A DNA stretch of 64,000 nucleotides from Isoetes taiwanensis (lineage: Eukaryota > Streptophyta > Lycopodiopsida > Isoetales > Isoetaceae): contig JAJEKV010000053.1 in NCBI GenBank assembly GCA_021234155.1, positions 8,715,107 through 8,779,106 of the forward strand, read 5' to 3'. The translations under genes and the position numbers were made by a program. The notes under the pieces were generated by a model. The model was not told the DNA's origin. It searched no databases and saw only the letters and a list, made by a program, of their open reading frames with translations. Of this stretch, positions 42,947-55,990 are shown piece by piece (the stretch's first letter is position 1; every line of letters starts with the position of its first letter).

Positions 42947-45740
42947 GCTATGCTTCTTTTCACAAATTTCATCTGTTTTAGTCATTATTCCACTTATGTA
43001 GAACCATACCACACGGATAGTGTAATTATAAAAATCTTGGTAGGTTACAGCTAATGGAGCTCTAATCATTGAGTCATATCCTTAAGTTCAAGTAGATTTT
43101 TTCCAGCCTGTCAGATCAATAAAACATTGTGATGGCTCATACTTCTCTGGGTTTTTTTGCAGTATTCTAAAAAAAAAAAAAAAAAAGCAGTTGCTCTCTT
43201 GCTCCTGATTTTCTAGCTGCTGGTTATTTGTCTCCATTGTTCTTAGCTGTTATTTCAGCTACGTGTTGAATATTGTATAATAGAACATTTGCAGTTGCAA
43301 TTTTTTGGTCATAAATAATATAATATGTCACAGCTGTATCAAAATGTCATACCTGTTCTCTGAGATAACATTGGATCAATGGTTGGAATGTTTATAGTTT
43401 GTCACAACTGAAATACCAACCACATAAATAATCTTTTTGGACTTGGCCGAATAAAAAATCCAATTGCAGGTGCTCTGCTGTGTCAATGAGAGAATTTGTC
43501 ACTAGGATTTATGTCTGGTCAGCGGAAAAAACAATTGAGGCAATCTCTGAAAGAAAATATATGAACATACTAGAAAACCAGAGGCCGGCAATGCTGGGGG
43601 ACTTTTGGAGGTGCGCCTGCGTCTAATATTATGCTGCAATGCATTCTTAACCAAAGCTGTCTTTGTATTTGCAAAATGTTGCTCATTGCTCACATGGGGC
43701 TATTTTGTTGTCCGCAAATAATAGAGCCTAACAATGTAATGTATTGTCATCCTTATGTATACAACAATTGCGTTTTTGTTGCAATTTTGGTCAAAATTGC
43801 AACAAAAACACAATTAATGTAATGTGAAGTTTTAGTTAGGGCTACTTCTGGTTGCTCCACCTATGTCGATGACGTCCTGCTCCGGCTATGGCGCCTCCAG
43901 TTTGCAATGCTGCCCTGCACCAGCTACAGTTTGCGATGGCGCCCTGCCATAGGCTTGCAATAGGTTTGGTTATTGAGAGATGAGCGATGCACCACTAGGG
44001 CACCAATTTCTAGGATGCCAAATATTTCTGGACAATAGTATGATTGACACAGATGAACAATCTACTACCAAGTACTTGAAGCATTTGATTATTGCTTCAA
44101 GTACTTCAAAGACAAATTTTAGATATAGTTAATGCCATTTCCACTGCCAGGAAAACAAGAACTACATCGCATGCCACAAAAAGTTTAAACTTCATCTTAT
44201 GCCAAAAGTTTCAACTGGCTTGGCTGTTCTTTTAACTGCTACCTTTTTTAGCTCCATCCATCCATCCATCCTGGAGACTGAGAGTTGATTGGCTTTGAGG
44301 TATAGCTTTCCTTGTGGTCTTACAGATCCTATGCCAGCTATATTATATTTACCCTCATCCATGTGGGTTTGCGGCATATTCCAAGTATATGTCAGTATAT
44401 GCTCGAAAACATGCCTTTGAAGTGTGATTTAAGCCATTTCACTCTCGGGTCACGGAGGGCAACCCTTGTTTTTTTCTAGGGGGCCTTTTTTTTTTCATGT
44501 GACTCTGATACAACATGTGGCTAAATGGGGGTTTTGGAAGATTTCTAAGGCATATACAAAGGGGTTTTTTTGGCAACCCCTTGCGGGGTTTTAGAAGATT
44601 TCTAAGGCATGTACAAAGGGGTTTTTTGGTGATCCCTTCCACGCACGTGACGTACCCCCATATAAAAGGTGCACCCGTGGCCTAAACAAGTTGAGAAATG
44701 TCCACAAAGATGGAGCCTCATAATATAGTTGCCTAAGGCAAAACACATACCTTGTGCAAGAGATAGCTCCATCAAGCAGTTCTGTTGAAGTAGGATGCTC
44801 TGCACAAAATAAAAAAAAAGAAACCTATAAGTTAGAACTCTAAATGCACTCCAATGTGTCTTTCAGAAACCTTTCATCCATGAAGGCAACAGTAAAACGA
44901 GCATGAAAAAGTTATTATCCTTCAGTTTTTGTAAGGTTGAGGTTACCTAAACAAATCAAAAGCAAGCCGATGTAAGTTGATATTCCAAATCATAATGAAG
45001 ATGAAGACAAGATTTCAAACTCATATTTCTTCCAGATGAAGACAAGACTTCAAACTCGTATTTCTTCCATCACAGGTGTCGCATTTTCCATAGTCTAGAC
45101 TTGTTTCCAATTGTATTTGCCATAGCTAAACCATTGCCCATACATCAAGAAGCTACGCATGAATATTCATCAAATGAGTATTTCATGGTACTTCCACAAA
45201 AAAAAAACCTTCCGCTGGCCAAATATTCCAAAAAGGAAAGAGAAAATTACGCTGGCCACAATGCTCTCGATATTAAGATTAATTCTGAACATATCCCTAG
45301 TCAATGAAATACAAGTAGCTTATTTAAGATATTTACTAAAATGTTCTCCTTGGATTCACTAAAATGCCCTCCTTGGATTTTAATGTATTTACTAAAATGC
45401 AGATTTGCTGTTAATTATTCAGAGCTCGATGTAAAAGAAACACCAGACCTGAATAATGTACCAACCTTTGGAGATGGTCAAGCAAACCTTGTTTAAGAGC
45501 TAACTGCACATTTTATTTTCATAAAGGAGAAGTAAATATTCAGCATTCATTTGAGCATCTGCAAAGGATAGCAGTAAAAAGCAAAACATTTGTGTTTAAG
45601 AACTGCATTTGCATAGCTATTGCAAAGCATATGAAAGAATTTATGCCCTTGTTAGCTTTCCATCGGGAGCTTTCTAGATTATCATGAGCACATGCGATTT
45701 CTATAAAGGATGAAAGATGAGTCGATAGCATGCCTGAAGT
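42947..45740. other. Non-coding stretch between SNARE and ABCG relics
   Basis: AT-rich, with a poly-A run at about 43168-43188. No supportable gene. A duplicated word GGTTTTTTTGGCAACCCCTTG / GGGGTTTTTTGGTGATCCCTT lies at 44563-44637 with AGAAGATTTCTAAGGCAT. Confidence 0.45.
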
Positions 45741-45749
45741 TATCTTCGT

Positions 45750-46290
45750 CTCCTCGTATATATGTACAACCCTAATACAACGGCATAATAGAATCTGCGG
45801 AGCACGATTTTGAACATAAATCCCGAAAACAAGCTAGTCGTGATGCATACCATGGTTCTGAAGTATGAGCAGACTTCAATATCATCTCTAACATGTGCCA
45901 CTTCCAGCAGTACTGAGTACATTCCAGCACCTCTTTCACGGTAGAAAACACTTCGTTCAACACCAACAACAGCTCACAGATTGTACATTTGTGACACCAA
46001 TGAATATAGTAGTAGCATACATTCCGGCCAACATAATAAATAGCTCTTGCTATGTGCTCCTGGATTGTATGCAGTAGAGAATGTAGAATCTTTTGCAAAT
46101 GCCAACATGTGGCGAGAACAACTAGACTTACCTTTTCTATTCAAAGTCCCATAATATTGTCCCAAATAAAAGTGCACAGATAGTTGTGGAGAACATGCAT
46201 ACTACACAGTAATATGGATTACACCAATATGACCAGTATTGCTTCTAAAGGCAAGCTTTGCATTGCACCAATTTCGAAATCTATAAACTG
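45750..46290 (-). pseudogene. PDR-type ABCG transporter remnant (second membrane domain)
   Basis: Minus strand, two exons. Exon 46132-~46285 reads QCKACL, stop, KQYWSYWCNP, then CALLFGTILWDF, stop: the start of the second transmembrane domain of plant PDR/ABCG pumps (QCKACLWKQHWSYWRNP type), with Trp changed to TAG. A donor GTAAGT (46131) and a 72-nt intron lead to exon 46059 downward: RST, stop, QELFIMLAGMYATTIFIGV, then a frameshift, then VERSVFYRERGAGMYS (45914-45967), the signature of this family. Further down a LFSGF word near 45830 may be the later LFSGFIIPR region, but this is weak. PDR pumps export hormones and defence compounds at the plasma membrane. Both nucleotide-binding domains are missing. 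Several stops and one shift prove it is dead. A separate exon-like piece at 46590-46650 with good splice sites may belong to it. Confidence 0.85.
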
Positions 46291-46299
46291 GAAAGGTGT

Positions 46300-49200
46300 T
46301 GCATGGCCTTGTGTTGTACTAAAGCCAACAAAATAAAATGGTGCTATTATTTTAAATTTGATTTTGATCCCCCATAGAGGTCAGATTGAGTGTATAGATT
46401 AAGCATATATGCCACAGTCAATATGTCAAATGCAGTTGCAATTGCCGCCAGCAATCTCTTCCCTATGACAGCAGAACACATCGCAGGCGAAGATAACAAA
46501 CATACATGTCTTTCACTATTCTTATCAAAGTTTTAGACTTATTCTAATGCAGAATAGAATATGAATATTAATGGCAGGTGTTTACCTTCTTTAATCTGAA
46601 TTATCTTCCCTGCTACAGCTTTAGTCTTTATGTATTCAACATGGAAGTACTGCACAAATGCCAAATAAGCATGTTAGAGCAATTTGCACACTCTCATTGA
46701 CAAGATATTGTAAGCAAATGAACAGGAGATTTATTACTAGGCCTCAGACCAAATTTAGAACGTTTCAACATTCCCAAAAGTGTCCTAAAAGCCCTATCTT
46801 AAACAAATTCATGACAGTACAAATCAAACTCTTTCACTGCTTGCTTTCACACATTGTTAAAATATATCTATTCCAAATATAGTCTTCATCTCACACCAAG
46901 TAGCTTTGATAAAATCACGTAGTTATTCTTACGACATGAATGTTTGCACATCACTCACGATATAATAAAAATAGGAGTTGATCCAAATATATGCGTTATA
47001 ATCCACATACGAGAAAGTCGGGCATGATCGGACCATCTAAGTGAAACATGCTCATCCGGTAGCCAAGCAAAGGAAGCCTTTCAATTACGTCTTTGATTAG
47101 CCATAAACCAACCACCAGTTCAAAGATTCTTTTAACTGTTATCAAAAAGTAAAAAAGGATCAAAGCGTCACGTGACCAACCTATTTAGATCCTCTCTCTA
47201 GTTGCAGGGCATTCTTCATTACGTGAGCTTCCCAATTTACGAACATACCAATATGGGTGAGAGCCATATCTTGACGATTACGCATTGTCCTTTGTCTATG
47301 AGTCTTTTTGTGCGGAGGAAGGACCTTTATGATGCCCTAGGGGTGTTTGCTTTTTTTTTTTTTTTTTTAATCTTCTAAAAGCATCCACAATAGTTCCAAG
47401 ACTTAGATATGGCACCTTTAGAATTATAGCGATATATGAGCATTGATCACGGGGGTGCGGTCAGGTTTTCTCACATGTTTGAATTTGGTGGAAGGCCAAG
47501 ACCAAATTGCTAATCTAGAATTTCATTGATATGGTGTAAGAATGGTATCAATATGATGTGAGAGTGCTTTCAGTCATAACTTATTGTCTAGATGTGTTGT
47601 TGGATTCCTATAACTCCAAGTTTGAGATGTAATCACTTGCATAATCTCTAGTTAGAGGAATGATGCAATACCTTACCAAATTAAATTTCTAAGGATGTTG
47701 AAATAGAACTAGCCACCTTAATTGGTAGTGACTATATATGGAGTTGTTTACCATGATATGTAAGGTTGTGCATCGCGGAGTTAGTTAATGGGTCCATTTA
47801 TAATGTTCATAATCAATCTTACTCGAGCAGAAATAACATAGAGTAAGTATAGAGAGCTATAGTACAACATGGATGTTCAACCAAACTAGGACCGTAACAT
47901 CTTCTTTTCGAGAAGGAAAGTGAGAAACGAATGACACTATAGACACAAAGTCATGAATCCAACAACCTCTAATCAAGCCTCTAACTTTGACATGTAGGTC
48001 CTCTCATGTGTACATTGCTTAGAAAAAGGGCATATAAGGTTGTTGACATAAAGTTTAGATTACTAAAGTTTGTTTTGATTCTTGTAACAATCACATTCCA
48101 CATGAAAGAGCCGTTTGATTCTTAGAAAAAAAAAAAAAAAATGCTTGATAGGGGTAGGCTTGGGAAAAATAGTAGGTCAGCGGTTTTAGGATGATTGATC
48201 TTGATTGCTGTACCAATCACATCTTTGAAGAGGTGCATTTGTAACACTTTAAATCGAAGAGGTCCATTTGTAACACTTTAAATTAAACAACAATATATAT
48301 GAGGAACCTATTTTGTATAAAGCTCAAAGTTATAGAAAGTTATATGTTTGGGTTTATAAAGACCCTGGAATTATGGCCTTCCATAATAATTGGGGCAAAG
48401 GGTTGGGAAATGGAAGGTGAAATAGAAGAAAATAAAAAGTAAGGCTAAGGCTACAAATGGCCAAAGCTGAAAACATTCAAGCTTGAAAGTTCTTTGTGAC
48501 GCACACCAAGATTTTTTTTTATCCAACTTGAGATGATTATATCTGAGCTTTAGACACATCGCATTGTAGTCTGAAACAACATAGGTCTAGTATAGTCGAA
48601 TGCACCACCGTCTTAATGATTATCTGTGTAAATTATTAACGTCTGTTAGGAATTTTTTGTTATTTGTCTTGCCTGTTAACAAGGTTACCATTAAGGCCAA
48701 ATTTTGTTTGAACATGACAAACCATGTTTTGAGAATGTTCATGTTGCATATTTTTGACTTGTGTAAATAGTCGTGAGAAACCTAGGTGAATCTTTGTTGA
48801 CAATATTATTTAGCCAAGATAATTAGCTTTTGTAAAAAGGAATTTTGGCCATCCATATTTAGATAGTTTTACTTAAACCCTCTAATACCATTGTATTTGA
48901 ATAAAATATATGTGATATACCAAAACGAAAAGGTCGCACTAGAAGAAAGGCATGTTGCACACATTGATAGTAAGGGTTGCCTAGGAAACAACAATTGCAA
49001 TGCGCTAGGCACATGAGTATGCTTGTCTTGTTCTTCTCAAGACGTAAATCGCTAATTCACAAAGAAGTAAGACTTGAAGGTCGTGACATTTAAATCATGG
49101 TTACCAATTTGGATTGCAACTTCAAACAAGAGCTTTTTACAATACACATAGATGTAGATGCCTGGGGAGGAAGATTGTTTAATGCCAAACGAATTGTAAT

Positions 49201-49650
49201 TTAAAAGGCTAATTAACCATAGTGTGATGTTTGCAAAATTGTCAATGTCATGAGATATGCTAGCATAAAGCAATAGTAATACAAAATCGTATGATTAATA
49301 TATAATAAGCGTATGTGAAATTTTAAACTGCAACATTGCAATGAAATACAAATCCGAATCTAAAAATTGTCAATTAATGCCTTTTTGGATCTCGGATACT
49401 AGCCAACCCAACAATTTAAAAAAAAAAATCAACAATTTTTTTTTTTTTAAAGAGCCTTTGACAAAAATTAGCACATGTAGCTATCTGAAACAAAGAAATA
49501 TAAGGGGGGTCTACCAAATAGTAGATCAAGTTAACATTTCCTTAGAAAAAATAGAGATGCTAAATTTTTTCACAAAACCAAGTATGTGACTATAAAGATT
49601 GTATGTTGGGCGGTCCCATAGGCCAAGCGGTCTACGTGGACGCTAAAAAT
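46300..49650. other. AT-rich stretch without a supportable gene
   Basis: Apart from the exon-like piece at 46590-46650, nothing is recognised. Poly-T at about 47350-47369 and poly-A at about 48127-48141. A word with resemblance to a tRNA-Leu/Ser D-arm (GGCCAAGCGGTCTACGTGG) lies at 49621-49639 without a matching T-arm. Confidence 0.45.
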
Positions 49651-49714
49651 CTATTCTATTCTATTCTATTCTATTCTATTCTATTCTATTCTATTCTATT
49701 CTATTCTATTCTAT
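49651..49714. repeat. (CTATT)n microsatellite
   Basis: Twelve perfect CTATT units plus a partial one. Confidence 0.95.
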
Positions 49715-50639
49715 ATTGAAAACTTCTTTGGAAAGAAATTGGATGAGTTTAAATGGTCAAATTTTTGAGAGTAAACACATGCTCCTCAAATGCTAAGTAA
49801 TCTAAAAACTCCAATTGTGGACCCGTGAAAGAAATGTCAGTCAATTAGGAAATTGTGGCGGGGCCAACTTATACTAAACAAGAACCACTGTAGAATTAAA
49901 ATTAGCACAATAGAAATTAGTCGATTTATAACGAATTAAAAGCGCTCTTTTGGCTCGCAATTCTTCCCATTTTGGTTACGCTCTTTCCAGTGCAAACCAC
50001 AACTCCTCCCTTGTGGCACCATAACTCTTCCCTATTATAGATCAAGCTAATAACCTAGGCGAGGAATAAAACAAGATTTTTATAGGAAGAAAACAATACA
50101 AAGCAAGGATAAATGGAATAAGCAAGATTTTTATAGGAAGAAAACAATAAAAGCCGGATAATACAATACTTGTGATGAGAAGGAAACAAGTAAAAGTCTC
50201 GGCGGATTTTCTACAATGGTGAATGAGTGGGTAGCCGCTTTTTATCACGAACTACTTGTGAAAATCAAGGAAATCAATTATAACACTTGGACCCCAAAAT
50301 ACAATGCTAGCAGATGAGTGGGTATTTTCTTGAAAGCTTATCAAGGTTCAAGCCCATACCGGTTTGAGGAAAAACCTAGTGATAAGCCTTAGGCAGGAAC
50401 AAGCATTAAGGCATGGGGAAATCGGCTCCCAAAAAAAAAAACCCCCACATGGAGAAGTGCGAAACGGTCACTGCGCCAACACATACGCATCACCAACACA
50501 ACAAAGCGAGACCTTACAAACATGCAGGAGAATAGCATCACCGGTGGTGGAAAAAAAGCATCACCCGGTGGAAGAACATGATAAACGATTGTGCACAATA
50601 CAATAAACAAAGAAGGGGAGGGAGGGTTAGAGAATAAAG
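49715..50639. other. Stretch without a gene
   Basis: Short frames only. Contains the repeated word AGCAAGATTTTTATAGGAAG at 50068-50140 (two copies). Confidence 0.4.
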
Positions 50640-51130
50640 TGCTACTTGAGGGAAAGAGGCGCCGATGAGGGCGTGGATCGCGGCGCTGAAATAAGCGAGC
50701 ACCAACCCAAGCGGGCATCGCCCGCCCGCGTACATGCAAGACTATGCATGCGTCCCATTCTAGAATGGCGATCCGATGTCTCGGATCGTCACGATTCTAG
50801 AATGGGACTATAAAACCAACAAACGGCAGGCTTCCGAGAACTTCCATACAAACTAGGATCGGGGCCGAAGGTCACGGGGCCCAGGCCAAGGCGGAAAGAA
50901 TAATGAAAGCGCCGTTAGCTAAACCCGAGGCGGGAAGAAGCCCCTCCCTGCACGGAAACAATCAAAGAGGAATAGTGCTGGCAGGAAGAGGCGGCAGATG
51001 AGGCGATGGATGCGACGCTGAAATAGCGAACTCCCAACCCAAGCGGGCATGCGCCGCCCGCGCGCATGGAACATGCATGCTTTCGTCCCATTCTAGAATG
51101 GCGGTCAGGTGTCTCGGATCGATCACGCTT
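50640..51130. repeat. GC-rich block duplicated in tandem, ~332 bp apart
   Basis: The order GGCGCTGAAATA(A)GCGA, CCAACCCAAGCGGGCAT, CGCCCGC, ATGCATGC, CGTCCCATTCTAGAATGGCG occurs at about 50655-50770 and again at about 50990-51105. Each ends in TTCTAGAA. The first is followed by a second, inverted CCCATTCTAGAAT, making a stem-loop at 50753-50807 (CCCATTCTAGAAT and GATCCGA/TCGGATC arms). Confidence 0.75.
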
Positions 51131-52299
51131 AATAGTAGCGCTGATCTTTTATGACACATTATGCTTGACTCATCAACAAAATGCTGCTGTGAACTCCCTT
51201 GACAAATGTAAATGGAAAAGCATCAACTTGATTGACAAAATGCAAAAGCTATCAACCTGAATAGGGATTCGAACCCCAAAATTCTAATTCCAGGCCTGTA
51301 TTGTCTTTTATAACTTGAAAAAACTATGGTCGATGGGCATGTATTTAATACATGGGTTAAGTCCTACCTTTCACAGTTACGCCACTCCCAACTTACATTG
51401 CTAAAAGCGTTTCATCATCTTACCTTGCTTTTGATCGCAATCTGAGTTAAATACACACAACAATCTCGCCATTTGCTTTTTAGAATGCAATCGCAAATCA
51501 AAATACACAAAGAAATGGTAAGCCATTGCCTCGATATCGAGAACAAACAAATAAGTTCTGACAAATTTCAAGACCCAACTAAAACTTTTTAATGGGTATT
51601 TATGTTTTTGGTTCAAATTTTGTCATCTATTATCATTTGTGTTCTGTACATTATAAAAAAAAAACTATTACTCTTTCAATCCGACACCTTTTACGAGACC
51701 TAATGTGATGGCCTTTTTAGCATGTGGATTCAAACTAGGAAAGTGAAGCGAAATTCATCTGAATCTTTTAGCGATTGAATACAAATTAGAAAATGCATCG
51801 AAAAAACAAAAGCGAAGTTCAAAATAATTAAGGGCACAAAACAAAAGACACACACAAAGGTTTAACAAAACGTGGAGGATTATATAGAAGTTAGTCATCA
51901 AAAGAAATCCACATTGTCACAGGGGGACAATGGCAACCACTAAAATGGAGATACTATTAGGTCATCCTAGATTTCCTCCATCGACATCATTTACAAAGGC
52001 AAAAGCCGCTTTGACATCTAAGATCGATTACCGGCCCGGTGTTGGGAATTTCTGGCCACAAATGCCGAGATAGTGATGATCTAACCTTCCCTAACCTTCC
52101 TTCTCGGCCTGAGGAGAAACCAACTCTTATAGTAGATTATTGGATACGAGAGATGGTTTATATATAGAACTATAGTGGAGTGAGACTATGCATCTTCCAT
52201 ACTTACGCCGGCCCGGTCAGATCTCATGCGATGGTCGCGATCTGCCGGATCGTCAAGTAGACCTTAATATCAAAGCTCCCAAGTTTGGTGGACAAAACT
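51131..52299. other. AT-rich stretch without a gene
   Basis: Nothing recognised. A tRNA T-arm-like word (GGGATTCGAACCCC at 51265-51278) lacks the rest of a cloverleaf. Confidence 0.4.
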
Positions 52300-52385
52300 T
52301 TTTGCTTTACCACGGGCTTGAACCGGACATTGCCCCCCAAACCCCCCCACCCTTACCACTACACCAACCAGTCTTTTCTTGAAAG
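52300..52385 (-). mobile_element. Possible tRNA-derived SINE head
   Basis: Minus strand: A-box-like TGGTGTAGTGGTAAGG (52351-52367) and B-box GGTTCAAGCCC (52314-52324) about 40 nt apart, as in tRNA genes. No complete cloverleaf, and the 3' end and poly-A/T tail are not identified. Confidence 0.35.
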
Positions 52386-52617
52386 AATAGAAGTCCATGT
52401 TTAGTTAAGGTGGAGCAATGGAAATTCCTTTGGTTAATTAAAGCCTTGGTGTTGAGATTTTTTGGTTTAGGAAGGATTTGAGCCACGGGCATGGCATCCA
52501 GCCCTAATTCTCAACACTAAGGCAAGCATTAGTTCTTTGAAAATGATGATTTATATTGTTAAAGGTGGAATATATGCAAGATTTCGGCTTATACACAATC
52601 CTAGAACTATTCTCGAG

Positions 52618-52870
52618 ATGTTCTAGAATGTTCCTAGAGAGAGAGGAAAAGAAGAGAGAGAGAGAGGCGGAGAGAAGAGGAGAGAGGGAAGAGAGAGAGG
52701 AGAGAGAGGGGGCTGGAAGAGAGGGAAAGAGGGGGAGAGAGGCGGAGAGAGAGAAAGGAGAGGAAGAGGAGAGAGAGAAGAGAAAGGAGGGAGAAGAGAG
52801 GAATAGAAGAAAGAAGATAGAGGGAGAAATAGAAGAGAGGAGAGATAGGAGAGAGGCAGGAAAAAGGGAA
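52618..52870. repeat. Purine-rich GA/GGA tract
   Basis: Almost pure A/G on the plus strand for about 240 bp. The EREE-type open frame across it is a by-product. Confidence 0.85.
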
Positions 52871-53095
52871 TGGAAGAGGCCCTTTAAAAGGCGTTATGTT
52901 TATTGTAGTTCAGACCACAGCCATTTATAGAATAAAACACCATCATACACTAAACCAATCGTTAATTAACTAATAAAGTAAACTCAAATATAGTTAAAGG
53001 GTGAGACTTAATCCAATTTGAAAATGTTGCATGTATATCCCACATGCATTCTTGCAAAATGATTTTCGGTATATAAAGGCATGGATTTAGGGGTT

Positions 53096-54686
53096 TGTGG
53101 CGTCCCCTACTCCTTATCGATGCCCATCATTATTCGAAGGAAGGAGCATTCCCCAGCAGCTACCTTGTGGGGCCATCCTGACTCCACTCCCCGCCGGGAT
53201 GAGCCAGCAAGGGGAAGAATGGATGTGTCATTCACACGAGTGTCTTCCATCGAGGTAAACCTATCTGCCCGGGCGTGAACAAACAAGCGTGAAGCACAAC
53301 TAACGATGAACAAATACAATCACCATAGAGATAGCAATATCACGAGATAACAATACCTTCCTTAGCAACAATAACAGGGAGATCCTACCGGGGCTCGGGA
53401 CTCAAGGGGATGGTAGCGGCTAGGGTCTCGGAGTTCATTCGAGGCAAATTCATGGCAATGGATTTGGGCGGCATAGAACATGGCTTAGGGTAGTCACTCC
53501 ATCCGCCTCCAGGTACGCTGCGAGGTAGGCTGAAAAGTGTTGGGACTTGACCCGTATTTTCTTGCAAGATTGTAGACCTTGGAGGGCTACTACTCTTTGG
53601 GTTGCATCTCCCGGCCCAGGTGAGGCGGGAAGAGGTTGCCTCTCCTCCCGGAGGCATCCATGCTCATCCTGGTAATTTCGGAGACCCTTTGCCCGTATTA
53701 AACGAACTCAGCTGGAGGTCATATCCACCACCCCACAGTGTCGAGCTCATGCCTTGCCACCACCTTGGGTGACAAGCCAGTAGCTAGCACTGCGAGACCC
53801 GATAGGCCTTACTGCGAGAGGTCAGTCGTGATGAGACAAGTTCCTCCTTATCAACAGCCCCTAGCCCCTTCACCCACGGCCAGTGGGCTCCACAATGCAG
53901 GCCGCATATAATTGGGAACTAGTGGTGCTACCTAGGATCATACGCTACCACGGCTTTGGGTCTCTACCCCCTTCCCATACATGGAGATCACAGGAGTGAA
54001 ATACATATACAACATCAAGGCCCGAAATAGAATATCATCCTAATCTATCTACCTAAACAACGAGTTAGAGTTTCTTAGTTAGGGCTTATGATCTCGGGAT
54101 CTATAAGGCCTCTAGAGTTGATCTAACATACTAAACCAGCCTATTGCCTTGCCCAAAGCGGCTTTACAGAACAACTGAATCTTTGCTCCTTGACCGCTCG
54201 ACCCTCGGAAGGCGTCCATGCTCTGATCTTCTTTGAAGATGGCTGCTAATCGATAATACATTGTGCAAATCCAAAACTCGAATTTCAGCCAATCACGGAT
54301 TAGAATCCATACTTGGCGAAATAGCTCGAGAACCACGAACTTCGAGAGAGAGAGGAGAAAGGAGCTCTAGGAAAAAACCCTAAAATGCAAAGAAGAAAGG
54401 TTTAGGGTTTAAAGAAACTCCTTTATAGAAACCCTTAGGGTTAGGTTGAATGTTAGCCCAATGGGATTTAGCCATTTGGCAATATAGGGTCCATGGGGTT
54501 ATTAATTGTGTATGTTTATTTAACATGCACAACATTCATCAATGCCCCTAGGTGCAACCCTTGCCCTTTAAATTGCCAACCCTGCTCACGTCTATGAAGT
54601 ACATGTCATCCATGACATATGCGGAGTGATGTAACAATATAATATCTCACGTGTTAGGGGGCGTATATTATATTTGGAGCGTCACA
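53096..54686 (-). repeat. LTR of a third, decayed gypsy copy
   Basis: On the minus strand begins TGTGACGCTCC after CAAGGTGGGAGAA (about 54687-54699 complemented) and ends GGGGACGCCACA (53096). Shares internal blocks with the LTRs at 15.2 and 20.4 kb, with many changes. A TATAAAGG box lies near 54420 on the minus strand. Confidence 0.75.
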
Positions 54687-55990
54687 TTCTCCCACCTTGA
54701 CTTGATCTGTCCTCGGCATCACGCGTCTCCTTGAAACTTTTGCATGCAATCATTTTAGTACACATGGGATGTATAGCAAACTTACCCCAAAAGGTAATAT
54801 TTAAGTTTTAATTTCTATAACACATCCTTGTTTAATATCATACTATGGTAAAGAGTCTTTCACCCTCTTACTTTATCATCTATTATTATTCACAAATTTA
54901 TAACACACCATTATTATTATTAACATGGTTCAAAAATTTCCTACTTGGGTTCCCTTCGTTTCGCCTGGCCTTCGTGACAAAATTATGTTGCAGAGTACTG
55001 CAGTGTGACCTTCTCCCGTAGACTCCCTGTTGGCTGCGGTCCACACTAAGCTAGCATACATTTAATTAATATAGATATTGGTTGTTAGGGAACCACCCAG
55101 TAAACTCTGTGGATGCAAGGCATATCTCCAGGCATAGGAAGATTATGTTTCTTCCATCATGAGTACGTGGAGGCAGTAGCCCTGTAATGCCTATATGCCC
55201 TCAATACCTACACATGGTTAGTAGCGTGAAATGGGGTCCTTCGATATATGGGCGTGGAGGGCCTCCGGCGTAGGCATTGACTAGAGGTGCTTTCCTATCA
55301 TGCATTCTGAATGACCTCTTATCTCTAGAAAGTGCATTGCCCTTCCGTGAGACTGATAGACCTTCTAATCTACCTCCCAACTCGTGCAAACCAAACCGGG
55401 TCATACCTACAATGACATTACACCACGTCCTAGAGATCATAGTAGTGGTCTCATCATGGAAACTGCTTGTGCAACCATACCTATGGGCTGCATCACGTAG
55501 ATTAATCTTAAGCTACCCATGATTTAATCTAAACCCAAATCGACATGCACAGGCGGAGTTTCTTAGGTGTCGATGTCGATTGCCGGTGACGAGCCGACCA
55601 TTTGCATTGCTCCATGAGTTGCGGTCTGCTTCTCAGATCTATTTGTAGTGCCCATGTGGTCTTCCGCATGATGTCTCTTTCAGGGTATTGGAGGTTGAGA
55701 TCTTCTTGTCTTCTTATAGGATCGACAAGAAGAACCTCGGAACAATCTCAAAGGCGATCGCCCATTGTTTTCCAGTAACTTTGGTCTCTCCAGTGCTTCC
55801 TGCGGATTAGGAATGTGTTCCTTTAGGGGCTTTACACGGAAAACACTATGGATCTTTAAGTGTCTTTGGCCGAGGTCCAGCGTGTAGGATTGGTTACCTG
55901 CTCACACTTTGGTTATCTTAGTTGTCCGGCCCACCTTGGAGCAAGCTTCTTGCAGTGTCGATGGAAGCTTGATTTGATCACCTTGATAGC
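54687..55990 (-). mobile_element. Internal remnant of the third gypsy copy
   Basis: Contains the conserved untranslated block ACACCACGTCCTAGAGATCA (about 55417-55436) and then decayed matches to the chromodomain and integrase end (TTTGCATTGCTCCATGAGTTG at 55600, CTATGGATCTTTAAGTGT at 55847, CCACCTTGGAGCAAGCTTCT at 55930) in the same order as 22.98-23.38 kb. No open frame remains. The match ends at about 55990. Confidence 0.7.

Noticed and set aside
49603-49650. tRNA-Leu/Ser-like gene
   Set aside because: Only a D-arm-like word; it runs into a (CTATT)n microsatellite with no anticodon stem or T-arm.
51265-51400. tRNA gene on the minus strand (GGGGTTCGAATCCC)
   Set aside because: A T-arm of plausible shape is present, but no acceptor stem or D-arm pairs at the right distance.
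52556-52930. 124-codon frame of Glu/Arg
   Set aside because: Product of a purine-only tract; no codon bias or family.
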